A stretch of DNA of 64,000 bases from Lytechinus pictus. Taxonomy: Eukaryota > Echinodermata > Echinoidea > Temnopleuroida > Toxopneustidae. The notes beneath the pieces are model-generated. The model was given only the letters and a program-made list of their open reading frames with translations, made no database searches and was not told the origin of the DNA. Made by a program: the position numbers and the translations under genes. Positions 41,701 through 47,793 of this stretch are shown one piece after another (within the stretch, counting starts at the first letter, position 1; each line of letters starts with the position of its first letter). Location of the stretch: the NCBI RefSeq assembly GCF_037042905.1, contig NW_026974140.1:10675001-10739000 (forward strand), written 5' to 3'.

Positions 41701-43991
41701 TTATCCCTAAAATTGTGATAAGAAGGATTTTTCATACTGCAATAAATTAATAGGTATAAAATAAATTAACAAATGCATGTTATTTGATTACAAGCATTAT
41801 CAGCATATCTTGGGGTAAATTCTTTGTATACTAGTAGTGCAGCAGACATTGACAGTTGAATGAAGACTAAGTGTGGACTATTTAAAGACCCAGACCAGAC
41901 CCCAAAATTTAATTGACAAATCAGACAAATCGAAAGCTATTAATTTAAACTAAAAACAGAAATGCAAGTTTTATGCAGTCATCGTTTACAGCTAAATATT
42001 TTGCTCACCTCAAACTCAAGAGCCCTTCTCAACACATGCCCATCATCCCTCCTCAGCACATGTCCATACCAACGCACCCCGTTCGCCTTTGCCAACTGGT
42101 CCACCGCTTCTTCCAACCCCAACATCTTCATCAAGTCCTCAGTCTTCTTCCTGTCCATCAACTTCACTCCACACATCACTCTCACCATTGCTCTCTCCGC
42201 CCTCCTTAAGATCCCCATCTTATTTTCGTTCAAACACCATGTCTCACTCCCATATAACATCACCGATCTTACACAACTCTTATACATCATTCCTTTCATC
42301 TTCAAAGGAATTTTTTCCCACATAGCAGCTCTCCACATTCCCTAAACTTAACCCACCCAATCCTTGCTCTAGCTGTCACAGCTGCTTCACACCCACCACA
42401 CCATAAATGATAATGAATGAATATCAACGGGTTAATTGCCGTTTTGTATTTTTAGGAGAGGGGACTTGGATCACGAGTAATAGTACTCCTCGTTATCCAA
42501 GTCCCCTCCTATGAGAAATTGGACAGTCTTAACACGGGAAGGGGACTCGGATCACGAGGAGTAATAAGACAGTTAAATAGTGTTTTTAATGTGATTTTCA
42601 TTGATTTTTATGATTCTTATTATCGAAAATATTCATTTATCATCTCTAGGAAACTGTCTAAAAGTGGCAGAGTGGTTTTGAAGAGGAGGGAAATGAGGGG
42701 TTGATGAATATCAACGGGGTTAATTGCCTTTTTATTTTAGAGGGGGGACTTGGATCACGAGGAGTAATTATGCAGACATTCTTTTTACCTAACGAAATAA
42801 AGCAATGGAGACTGTTAAGAGGGAGATGCAATTCGATTTATTTAGTAAAAACGTGATAGATGAAATAAAGCAAAATCATAAGAAACATATATATGAAAAG
42901 AGATTTATTTAGCATAAAAAGTACGACGAAATAAAGCTATAAGGACTGAAAACGAAGTATATGCAATCCTGATTTATTTAGTAAATTAGGAATCAACGAA
43001 ATAAAGCAATGGAGACTGAAGAGGGATCTAGGGCCTATTGTCAATTGATTTAATTAGTAAAAACGTAGACGAAATAAAGCAAATTTTATATTGTGAGATT
43101 TATTTATATGAAAAGTACTAGTTTACGGAATAAAGGCTAAAGCAATAGAGATTGAAAAGAAGTAGATGCAATTCTGATTTATTTAGTAAATAAGGAATCA
43201 ACGAAATAAAGCAATTGAGACTGAATATAGGGCTTATTGATTTATTTAGTAAAAACGTAGACAAAATAAAGCAAATTTGATATTGTAAGAAACATAAAAA
43301 GATGAATATAATCCTGATTTATTTATATGAAAAGTAATAGTTTACGAACTAAAGCAATAGAGAATGATGCAAATTCTGATTTATTACGCCAATAAAGTGG
43401 AGACTGAAAAGAGACAAGTAACACACAACTACGAGGTTGGTAGAGACAGGTAGGACATGTTTTACGTTGTGAAAAATTGTCCGTGGATCCGAGTCACCGG
43501 GGACTTGGATCACGATAATGCCGATAATTGATATATCTTCCAAAGAGAGTGGCCTTTTTTGGTACTGAATCCGCCGGAGTAGAACACGATCCGCCGGCGG
43601 ATTTGGTGCCTACACTGTATCTGCCAGGCCCAGGCACCGGATCCGCCGGTACACCGGCCGCATTGTACGTAGGATTAGCACACGTACACAGGGCCTAGGC
43701 CAGGGAGTAGGGGTCACGCCCATGGCCGTCTTTATCTCGGGCCGGGATTCTTTTCTGAGCTGCGGTGTAATAGTACGGTGACAGCGTTCGCTGTGCTGCA
43801 GCACCGTTTCGACAGTAAAAATTAATTTATTTCTACACTCATAAACGCATTATTTTCTTATATTTTAATAACATAAACCTTGGAAATACACAAAGCACAC
43901 ATTAACTGCTCAAATCATAACTAGTATACGGGCAACTCACCGAATTTTCGTGTGCTTCCGCTCTTGGTAAAAGATCACTCTCCATCGTCAT
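6203..43991 (-). CDS. SEPT6-group septin GTPase, complete, 10 coding exons
   Basis: Septins are GTP-binding proteins that form hetero-oligomeric filaments at membranes, the cytokinetic furrow and the ciliary base. Splicing the minus-strand exons 43991-43941, 36716-36578, 16055-15942, 14574-14493, 13276-13018, 9595-9506, 8929-8833, 8129-7961, 7108-6976 and 6382-6203 gives an uninterrupted 437-codon frame. Every junction is GT-AG and phases agree throughout. Visible are the P-loop GETGLGKST (residues 64-72), the G3-equivalent NTVGFGDQ (116-123), the G4 AKAD (199-202), the septin-unique region RARQYPWG, and a charged C-terminal coiled coil (about 335-425) ending in KSKKK. Length and exon-by-exon wording match the vertebrate SEPT6/8/10/11 group (about 430 residues). 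I chose the first of two nearby methionines (M-T-M). Introns 1 (7.2 kb) and 2 (20.5 kb) are inflated by transposons. Group membership is from remembered family sequence; the exact orthologue is not assigned. Confidence 0.93.
6383..6975. other. septin intron 9, TTTGACCTTTGACC-type repeat
   Basis: Non-coding intron. It contains TTTGTGACCTTTGAACCTTG-style repetition common in marine invertebrate introns. Apparent open frames here are short and uncharged by any family resemblance. Confidence 0.4.
6976..7108 (-). CDS. septin coding exon 9 (coiled coil)
   Basis: Codes for an almost wholly charged helix with [20 protein letters not shown] and [10 protein letters not shown], the first part of the C-terminal coiled coil used for pairing with other septins. 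Acceptor ATACAG, donor GTAGGT. Confidence 0.93.
7961..8129 (-). CDS. septin coding exon 8 (septin-unique element)
   Basis: Codes for [20 protein letters not shown] and [19 protein letters not shown], the septin-unique element that forms the NC filament interface in the family. Acceptor ACACAG, donor GTAGGT. Confidence 0.95.
8594..8831 (+). mobile_element. tRNA-Glu-like SINE
   Basis: The head carries a Pol III A box (TGGTGTAGTAGTT) and a perfect B box (GGTTCAAATCC) about 40 bases apart. Between them a possible anticodon loop CTTTCAC reads TTC. The body (GGGATTTATCCACACTGTG..., ...GGACCAGACAGGATCC) has no coding potential and runs almost to the septin exon 7 donor on the other strand. Confidence 0.6.
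8833..8929 (-). CDS. septin coding exon 7 (start of septin-unique element)
   Basis: Codes for [20 protein letters not shown] and [11 protein letters not shown], the G5-equivalent stretch and the start of the septin-unique element. Acceptor TTTCAG, donor GTAGGT. A tRNA-derived SINE on the opposite strand runs nearly up to this donor. Confidence 0.95.
9199..9370 (-). mobile_element. SINE-body-like repeat
   Basis: On the minus strand the segment reads CTGGGCACCTATTTACAGTA followed by CCCGGGTGGAG, a style of sequence seen in echinoderm SINE bodies. No Pol III box is visible, so it is probably a 5'-truncated copy. Confidence 0.35.
9506..9595 (-). CDS. septin coding exon 6
   Basis: Thirty codons, phase 0 at both ends, including [20 protein letters not shown], a strongly conserved septin G-domain segment. 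Acceptor TTATAG, donor GTAAGA. Confidence 0.95.
11838..11960. repeat. short tandem repeat, unit ~20-25 bp (GTAGCCCTGGAAA)
   Basis: The core GCCCTGGAAA recurs about five times at 18-30-bp spacing, separated by GTAGAAATT/GTGGAAAAAG fillers. A related GCCCCGGAAA pair occurs at 9830-9862. Confidence 0.7.
12500..13008. mobile_element. composite inverted-repeat element next to exon 5
   Basis: Two hairpins are visible. One is ACTATCCTGCACTCT...AGAGTGCAGGATAGT (about 12658-12698). The other has arms GGATATACCACACTCGG / CGGTGCGGTATAGATCC (about 12857-12903), inside outer arms AAATAATGAAC / GTTCATTATTT. GTATCCCA...GCTATC appears near both outer limits. Confidence 0.5.
13018..13276 (-). CDS. septin coding exon 5 (G domain, AKAD motif)
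   Basis: The largest coding exon, residues 129-215. It contains [20 protein letters not shown] and the guanine-specificity motif AKAD. It is flanked by a CGCCAG acceptor and a GTAAGT donor. A repeat-derived inverted structure ends within about 10 bases of the donor. Confidence 0.96.
13921..14283. mobile_element. MITE with TGCAATCGCATTGCA-rich TIRs
   Basis: The left end CCCAACACACATTATGCTAT then TGCAACAA is matched, with changes, by the reverse complement of the right end, CAGCGCACACTATGCAATGC. GCAACGC/TTGCAGC motifs recur through both arms. Non-coding. Confidence 0.55.
14493..14574 (-). CDS. septin coding exon 4 (switch II/G3)
   Basis: Codes for [20 protein letters not shown] and QINKDE. 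The usual G3 aspartate (DTxG) is asparagine here; SEPT6-group septins also depart from aspartate at this place. The TTTGCAG acceptor is followed in the intron by a roughly 340-bp GAT/GGT repeat starting some 50 bases away. Confidence 0.95.
14622..14965. repeat. GAT/GGT trinucleotide microsatellite
   Basis: About 340 bases of imperfect (GAT)n with (GGT)n blocks on the plus strand, inside septin intron 3 and starting about 50 bases from the exon 4 acceptor. Apparent poly-Ser, poly-His and poly-Asp frames here are artefacts of the repeat. Confidence 0.95.
14966..15941. other. remainder of septin intron 3, nothing recognised
   Basis: Unique-looking AT-rich sequence without credible open frames or clear inverted repeats. 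Confidence 0.4.
15942..16055 (-). CDS. septin coding exon 3 (P-loop and switch I)
   Basis: Codes for [19 protein letters not shown] and then [14 protein letters not shown], that is the Walker A motif and the switch I region. It has a TTGTAG acceptor and GTAAGA donor. It lies 3.2 kb from the Harbinger insertion on the exon's upstream side in transcript order. Confidence 0.95.
16717..16856. repeat. perfect palindrome, 69-bp arms, 2-bp centre
   Basis: Bases 16717-16785 are the exact reverse complement of 16788-16856, around a central TT at 16786-16787. No mismatch was found by hand. It lies in septin intron 2, so the transcript would hold a 69-bp perfect hairpin. Homology stops abruptly outside the arms. 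Confidence 0.93.
17095..17968. mobile_element. ~870-bp TIR element (GTCTGCACCATCCCGAGTTT)
   Basis: The left end GCGGTGCTGCACCATCCCGA mirrors the right end CTCGGGATGGTGCAGACGGC. ATCTCGAGAT palindromes recur in both subterminal regions. TA lies immediately outside each end. The 125-codon open frame inside resembles no transposase I know, so it is probably non-autonomous. Confidence 0.65.
18600..19013. repeat. degenerate ~20-bp repeat arranged as a large inverted repeat
   Basis: The left half repeats TTTGGTCTAATNNCCA-like units about every 20-30 bases. The right half carries the reverse complement (TGATTGGACCAAATGG, ATTGGACCAAATT). The centre is near 18790-18800. Confidence 0.65.
19241..19545. 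repeat. left subterminal region of the Harbinger element
   Basis: TTGTCGGA/TCCGACAA motifs at 19267-19312 and 19371-19378 are followed by TCTGACATCTTGTCAGA-type repeats at about 19430, 19468 and 19521. A second TIR-like start, CCAGGGGGGCGTTTCATGAA, occurs at about 19401, forming a palindromic junction. Confidence 0.75.
19670..26587 (+). CDS. Harbinger Myb/SANT-like DNA-binding adaptor, 5 exons, polyQ
   Basis: Exons 19670-19696, 22650-22751, 24035-24200, 24936-25054 and 26156-26587 join in phase with GT-AG introns to give 281 residues. Residues about 14-98 ([46 protein letters not shown]) form a Myb/SANT-like trihelix. Residues about 152-210 are mostly Gln and His, encoded by CAA/CAG repeats. 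A basic patch ([10 protein letters not shown]) and a coiled coil (about 230-272) follow. In this superfamily the Myb-like partner brings the transposase to the nucleus and to the element ends. The start was chosen as the ATG 430 bases inside the left end whose exon has a perfect GTAAGTAC donor. The polyQ tract is unusual for such adaptors. The tail faces the transposase gene about 310 bases away. Confidence 0.82.
19697..22649. other. adaptor intron 1 with internal duplications
   Basis: CACTTATCCAATGTNCA...ATAA(T/C)CTTGTCCT at 19986-20035 recurs at 20635-20680. TCTGTG-GAGATG...CATCAATCT-AGTTTTCCACC at 20181-20240 recurs at 22090-22140. GGGTGGTTGCAGAGTGCA occurs at both 20419 and 22329. A low-complexity repeat lies at 21490-21790. 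No exon seen. Confidence 0.55.
23423..23931. mobile_element. ~510-bp element, TIR TCTCGCCTGCAT, inside Harbinger
   Basis: TGTCTCGCCTGCATAGCATA at the left mirrors ATGCAGGCGAGACT at the right. The interior contains repeated GGTCAAAGGTCATTTA and TTTTTTGAAATGTCA units. It sits in adaptor intron 2, so the Harbinger element has itself been inserted into. I recognise the end sequence as a widespread marine invertebrate repeat. Confidence 0.7.
26901..31741 (-). CDS. HARBI1-like DDE transposase, 4 exons
   Basis: Minus-strand exons 31741-31385, 28407-28141, 27677-27541 and 27189-26901 join in phase to 349 residues, the usual HARBI1 length. An N-terminal helix-turn-helix ([18 protein letters not shown]) precedes the DDE_Tnp_4 nuclease. 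The catalytic residues are all present: D151 (GAIDGTHV), D228 (LLLGDSGY) and E264 (RVVIEQVNG). The [18 protein letters not shown] and CLHNIS family signatures are also visible. The C-terminus is acidic. The start is taken at MTTKMALV; an in-frame ATG 17 codons upstream (31792) lies in the subterminal repeat and is less likely. No stop or frameshift was seen, so the gene may be functional. Confidence 0.87.
29930..30240 (+). repeat. low-complexity dispersed repeat (GGGGCCATGG...)
   Basis: A purine-rich tract (AAAAGGAGGGTAGAAAAAAG) followed by repeated TCAAAATTTT resembles the segment at 21560-21760. It lies between transposase exons 1 and 2 (the intron 28408-31384) and has no coding potential. 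The rest of that intron is AT-rich with nothing recognised. Confidence 0.35.
31745..31981. repeat. right subterminal region of the Harbinger element
   Basis: About ten copies of TTGTCGG(A), in both orientations and 15-35 bases apart, ending in the TIR. These are candidate transposase or Myb-partner binding sites. Confidence 0.8.
32285..35215 (+). pseudogene. CR1/Jockey-like non-LTR retrotransposon, 5'-truncated and broken
   Basis: The reading frame encodes a reverse transcriptase. Visible are [72 protein letters not shown] and YADDSSIF (catalytic YADD). The frame has a TAA at 32358, shifts near 33665 and again near 34000, and then continues through the C-terminal region to 34411. The endonuclease domain is missing, so the copy is 5'-truncated. 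An A-rich tail ends near 35215, after a 3' UTR of about 800 bases. It is on the strand opposite the septin. It is dead by its own frame breaks. Confidence 0.85.
35216..36577. other. end of septin intron 2, nothing coding
   Basis: AT-rich sequence with poly-C/poly-A runs at 35858-35930 and 36476-36490. A CACACGTG-NTAAT motif is repeated at 36217 and 36277. Confidence 0.4.
36578..36716 (-). CDS. septin coding exon 2 (polybasic/N-terminal G domain)
   Basis: Codes for residues 18-63 and the first base of codon 64. It includes [20 protein letters not shown] and [10 protein letters not shown], the conserved lead-in to the septin P-loop. The acceptor is ATTAG and the donor GTGAGT. The intron that follows splits the first glycine codon of the P-loop. 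Confidence 0.93.
37274..37734. mobile_element. 437-bp dispersed element, copy A, 12-bp duplication
   Basis: CTAGGTTGGACG stands at both 37274-37285 and 37723-37734, bracketing a body that matches copy B at 49949-50396. Shared segments include GACCAAAAGCTTCGG, GGGGACTCAATGGCCATATG and a 3' hairpin with arms AGCCGTCTGTGTACGAGGAG / CTCCTCGAAACAGACGGCT. Confidence 0.8.
37802..39598. mobile_element. 1.8-kb non-autonomous hAT-like element
   Basis: A perfect 8-bp duplication, AGACGTGG, flanks it (37794-37801 and 39599-39606). The ends are TAGTGCTGCA and TGTAGC..CAGCACTA (TIR TAGTGCTG). Both subterminal regions are packed with GTTCGG repeats. Two 55-65-bp internal segments recur (ACAAGGAATGAATTTATGTC, near 38898 and 39138). 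There is no transposase frame. Confidence 0.82.
40543..41147. mobile_element. ~600-bp foldback MITE flanked by TTAA
   Basis: TTAAAGGAGAATGAAACCCT at the left and GTTTCATTCTCCTTTAA at the right. The complementarity continues imperfectly for more than 200 bases per arm, with TTATGAGCATTTGAAT in the left arm and its complement in the right. TTAA at both borders is what Kolobok- or piggyBac-type insertion leaves. Confidence 0.75.
41979..42345 (-). pseudogene. non-LTR retrotransposon C-terminal fragment
   Basis: The minus-strand frame reads [36 protein letters not shown] and [20 protein letters not shown]. This C-terminal reverse transcriptase segment is typical of many animal non-LTR elements. 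No RT core is present, so it is an isolated fragment. Confidence 0.8.
42454..42509. repeat. GGACTTGGATCACGA dyad and related copies
   Basis: AGGAGAGGGGACTTGGATCA faces GTTATCCAAGTCCCCTCCT. Further copies of GGGACTTGGATCACGA or GGACTCGGATCACGAGGAGT occur at about 42541, 42745 and 43499. The flank ATATCAACGGGTTAATTGCC is duplicated near 42421 and 42707. Confidence 0.7.
42783..43395. repeat. ~205-bp tandem repeat, about 3 copies
   Basis: CGAAATAAAGCAA and GATTTATTTAGTAAA alternate throughout. GATTTATTTAGTAAATNAGG followed by AATCAACGAAATAAAGCAA starts at 42971 and again at 43176, giving the 205-bp period. Copies are diverged. Confidence 0.75.
43941..43991 (-). CDS. septin coding exon 1 (N-terminus)
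   Basis: The exon encodes 17 residues beginning [13 protein letters not shown] and stops at a GTGAGT donor (43935-43940 on the plus strand), phase 0. It carries no domain, as expected for the variable septin N-terminus. It is placed by its in-frame ATG, consensus donor and phase match with exon 2, 7.2 kb away; without transcript data this is the least certain exon of the gene. Confidence 0.7.
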
Positions 43992-44060
43992 TTTGCCAGA
44001 TTCGTAAAATGGTTGAATATAAAATGCGCCCTCTCTATAGAGGGCTTTTTCATGAAAATT
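43992..44060 (-). promoter_or_regulatory. possible septin proximal promoter
   Basis: Upstream of the septin ATG on the minus strand is an ATTTTATATTC stretch about 25-35 bases before the coding start, preceded by a short palindrome (GCCCTCTATAGAGAGGGC, 44033-44050). No transcription start can be proven, and an additional 5' non-coding exon is possible. Confidence 0.25.
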
Positions 44061-47000
44061 TTGTCCTTTTTTCTAATTTCGGAAAAATGTGGGGAAGAAG
44101 GAGAAAGAAAAAGACAATCAAGAGAGAGGGGGAAAAAAGCATGATGAAGAGTTCTATTATTTAGGGAAAATGGTCCAATCAATCAATCTACCATAGGCAT
44201 TAGCATCTGTGAGCTGTTTTTTTTTTCGTGTTTTTTTTTTTTTTCTCAACGTTTGGGAAATGGGAGGGGCGGTAATGGGCCACACCTCAGACTTCTCTAC
44301 TTCAGTGGAGTACCCGTTTGTTTTCAGATGAAAGTGGAGCAGAGGCCTATTTTGGGGCCCCCGAAAAAAAGGTTGACGCTGTTGGTATGATATGCAGCAA
44401 CAAAATCTGTTCCTTTCCGAAAATCTTATAAAATGAAAAGTAAAATGCAAAAATATGCAAAAAGGTCCTTACCTGAATATCCATTTTGTTTCTTTGGATA
44501 TTTTCTTTTCTTTTAGCAAAATCCAGATCGGCAAATAGGCAGATCAAAGAGGGGAAGCCCCCAGTCTTCGCCCCATTGACGGTGCAAACAAGTGGAAAAG
44601 AACGAGAAGATGAAGAAGAAAGAAAAGGTATATACGTAGAGTATACGGAAATCAACAAGAAAAAAAAGGGAAGATAAGATAAAAGTATAAGGTGAATTGA
44701 TAAATAGCAAGTTCATGTTATGGGTTTACTACTGCATGTCTGAGACCAAAAAAGGACAGGTATGCCATTTCAATATAGGGGTGCCAACACTAAAAAATAA
44801 CTGTTCGGTTGCAATTATATATATATATAATTACTTATCTTCGTTATATATTGCATTGTATTGTATTTACCATTGTTATTAGAAGGCCTATATTTTGTAT
44901 TTTATATATTGGTTTAGATCTTGATGAAGGGCATGTGCCCGAAAGCTTGATGAAGACTGGTATTGACCTTGCTACGGCCCTCTCCATACTCTTGATCTCA
45001 AATATATATATCATATATAATATATTATATTTGACATCAGAGCGTCAAGTCTCCAGGAAGTTGAAGTATTAAAGCCTCAAGACCTTTATTTATGATGCAT
45101 TTAACTGTATATTCTGATATTTTTTTCTTCTTTCACCCACCCTCTTTTATTTAGTCTATCAACTTGGGAGTTATTAAAGTTGAAGACATACATTAAAGGG
45201 CCTAAAATGTTTAAATTTGTCACTTTGCTTCCTCGCACCTTCTTTTTATAATCGTATACCCCCCCCCCCCATTTTTTTTTTTTTTTTTAGCCCTGTAACA
45301 ACTTTTTTTAAAGGCATGATCGGGTTTCAGTGCAGCAATAAAGATATTTATCTGAAAGAAATTTGTAACCCTGCGATGGGGGGAAATGGAGGGGCAAAGA
45401 AAACACCAGAGGGTGAAATTAAAGGGCAGAAGTTGAAAATTCAGACTTTCCATCAGCCAAGGTATAAATGCAATATAGATGAAAAGCTTTGGGCGTTAAA
45501 TTACCTCAATTTTCTTGGAAATGGTCGTTTCACTCTCCCTATGTGTTTTTTCTCATTCCAGCCGGGTCGAAATCATTTTTTAAATATTATTTGTATAGGA
45601 AACCCTTTGTACAGTTGCTTTGGGTATTTCCTTTTTGTCTTAAATTGCATTAATATTTGCATCCAATCTTTAAAAATAACAGAAAGGAATAGGGCCTCAT
45701 GATTTTGTCGAGTAGTTTTAGTTTCATGGGAAAATTGTGACATAATGGTTAGTCGGTCATGTTATCTCATTTGGTTTACGTAGCAGACGATGCTAGCCTG
45801 CTAGTATATAGTATACTTACGCAGACCCTATTGCAAATTAAAATCGATTCCGGACTCGACATTTGCTTCCTCAAACTGTAGCTATTATAAATATCAATAG
45901 GCAAAGCTTTATAGTACAAGAACATTGTTACTTTCAACATTAAATGCGTTAAGTTTGTTTGGACTATATTAATTGTTTCAAATGAAAAGAGTCTAGGAAC
46001 GGAAACTATCATACGTTAGTCACGTGACGTTGTACACAGAAATATGTCATGTTCTGCCTGCTCGATCTCAAAGTTTGGGAGAAAAATGAGATGTAACCAT
46101 TATACCAGTCATAAGGTATTATACATCCAATTGTAGGTAATCTATTTAGCATTGAGATGACAATCAATCTCGACCTTTTTTACCGGCCCTTAGGGATATT
46201 CCAGTGGGAGGTGCCAGCTAGTGTCTCGAAAATATGGGTTGTTCTAGACCGTTTGTCATCAAGAGTTGTGAACATGGACACTTTCACATGAACAGCGAGA
46301 CGTAAATAGTGAATTAATTGTAATAATATTTACATCAAATTAATGGAATTGGATAAGATTTTCACACTTTTATCAATCTGGTGTGAGATATACCCGGATT
46401 TCTGCAATATTATGTTCATGAAAACCATAACTGTTCCCTGTGTTGAAGTTGTGTGTGTGGGTGAAACCTGTGTGTGGAATTTCGGACACTCAAATGCACG
46501 CGACTAACCATTATGCGGTGATAAATTGCATTACGGATGAACGGATGATCATATACCCTTGGTCGCAAGACTCTCTATACCTATCAAAATGACCCTAATT
46601 ACCACCACAAAAGAGAAGTTGGCAATTAATACCAAGGGGATTTTTTAAAAAGGTGAAAAAGAAAGGAAATAGAAGGAAAGTGTGAAATTTGATATAATAT
46701 TCTGAATACAGGCCTATGTAAAAAAAAATCTATCACAAAATGATATTTTCATTTTATAAAAGGTAAAAGTTTATCACTCGCTTCCCACATTTCAGAAATT
46801 TTCGCCTTATGTGCATGCCATTGTGCCCCCTCAAAAATTTTGGCAGCGCCATTATATACTTTAGTGGCGCAACTTAAAATTTGTTTCCTCCGGGAAAGCT
46901 ATAAAAATTATATAGGCCTAGTACGTCACCTACTAATTATGCATAGCTATGTATACACTTACAACATATTTTCTTTCTCCCTCTTTTTTTTTCGTGGGTA

Positions 47001-47550
47001 TCATCTCTCTTAATTCTTTCTCATTTTTGTTTTATATTCTCCATGGGTATAGTGATTACCAGTTGAGTAATTATATTTCCTGTTTCTTTCCCTTTTAAAT
47101 GAACCTCATTTTTCCATACTGATATTTTTCATTTTTCCTTCCCATTTTCTTTCATTCCTTCCTTTTCTTCTTTATTTTCCTGTCTCCTAGCTACCCCCTT
47201 CCTTTTCTCTCTCATCGTTTCTTCCATTTTCTAATTGGTGGAAGTTCCCTCTAAAACAAATATTTTTGTGTGGGACTGTGCAGTTGTGGTTTTCTTTATT
47301 TTCTGTATTATATTTCTTAAATTTCTTTCAGTGAAATGGAAATATAAATGGACCATATGCAGTTGAATTGATTTATAATTTATGTATATATTTATAAAAG
47401 TTACTCATTTTACTGGTAATTTGATGCATGCCATTATTTCTGAAGTTATTCGTCAGATTATGCACTGTTTGTAAATGTCACTGCGTATTATTGATGGAGG
47501 AATCAATAGAATACTGTAATACTAATAATCACTAATACTTTACCCAAAAT
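44061..47550. other. intergenic region between the septin and SCLT1-like genes
   Basis: There is no credible coding frame. It contains poly-pyrimidine runs, TA microsatellites and a structured motif at 44921-44946. Both genes point away from this interval, so their promoters should lie at its two ends. Confidence 0.5.
44921..44946 (+). ncRNA. hammerhead-like core, weak
   Basis: TTGATGA, a GGGC-ATGT-GCCC hairpin and GAAAGC follow one another as in type I/III hammerhead cores found in Penelope-like elements. The catalytic C3 is T here and an extra A precedes the stem, so activity is doubtful. Only the resemblance is claimed. Confidence 0.15.
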
Positions 47551-47595
47551 ATCTTTGGGGGCGGGGCCGGGCCAGTGACGTCACAATAGCAACTG
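47551..47595 (+). promoter_or_regulatory. GC box and CRE upstream of the SCLT1-like gene
   Basis: GGGGGCGGGGCCGGGCC (about 47557-47573) is followed by a perfect TGACGTCA (47576-47583), some 210 bases before the start codon. The surrounding sequence is AT-rich, so this GC-rich patch stands out as a TATA-less housekeeping-type promoter. Confidence 0.55.
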
Positions 47596-47793
47596 TCTCG
47601 ACGCGACGTGTACGCTTTATAGCTTCAAAATGGTGGAAGACTTGAAATTATTTTGAAATTAGATTAGGCCTAACGTTGGCGGTGAATGCCCGTGAATCTA
47701 CAATTCTACGTGGTATTTTTCCAGCCCTGCACGTTTCCAACAAGATACTGAACAGATTGAAATTACTTGACAGATTTGTACAGTGAATGAAAG

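Larger units (their letters stand above)
39675..43656. mobile_element. ~4-kb element with GCCGGTGTA ends, composite
   Basis: The left end GCCGGTGTAGCGGCGGATTT resembles the reverse complement of the right end, GCCGGTGTACCGGCGGATCC. Copies of GCGGATTTGGTTCC lie inside both ends. The interior holds a TTAA foldback element, a retrotransposon fragment and a 205-bp tandem repeat. No target duplication was identified, so the outline is tentative. Confidence 0.45.
36717..43940. other. septin intron 1: transposon pile-up
   Basis: Apart from the elements listed, 36717-37270 is unique-looking with one short palindrome (TACCATTTTCAGTTCATTAT and its complement, near 36976-37010). 43657-43940 shows nothing. 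No independent host gene was recognised. Confidence 0.5.

Noticed and set aside
45217-45702. 161-codon plus-strand frame
   Set aside because: It starts in poly-C/poly-T sequence, has no recognisable motif, and its composition follows the low-complexity DNA.
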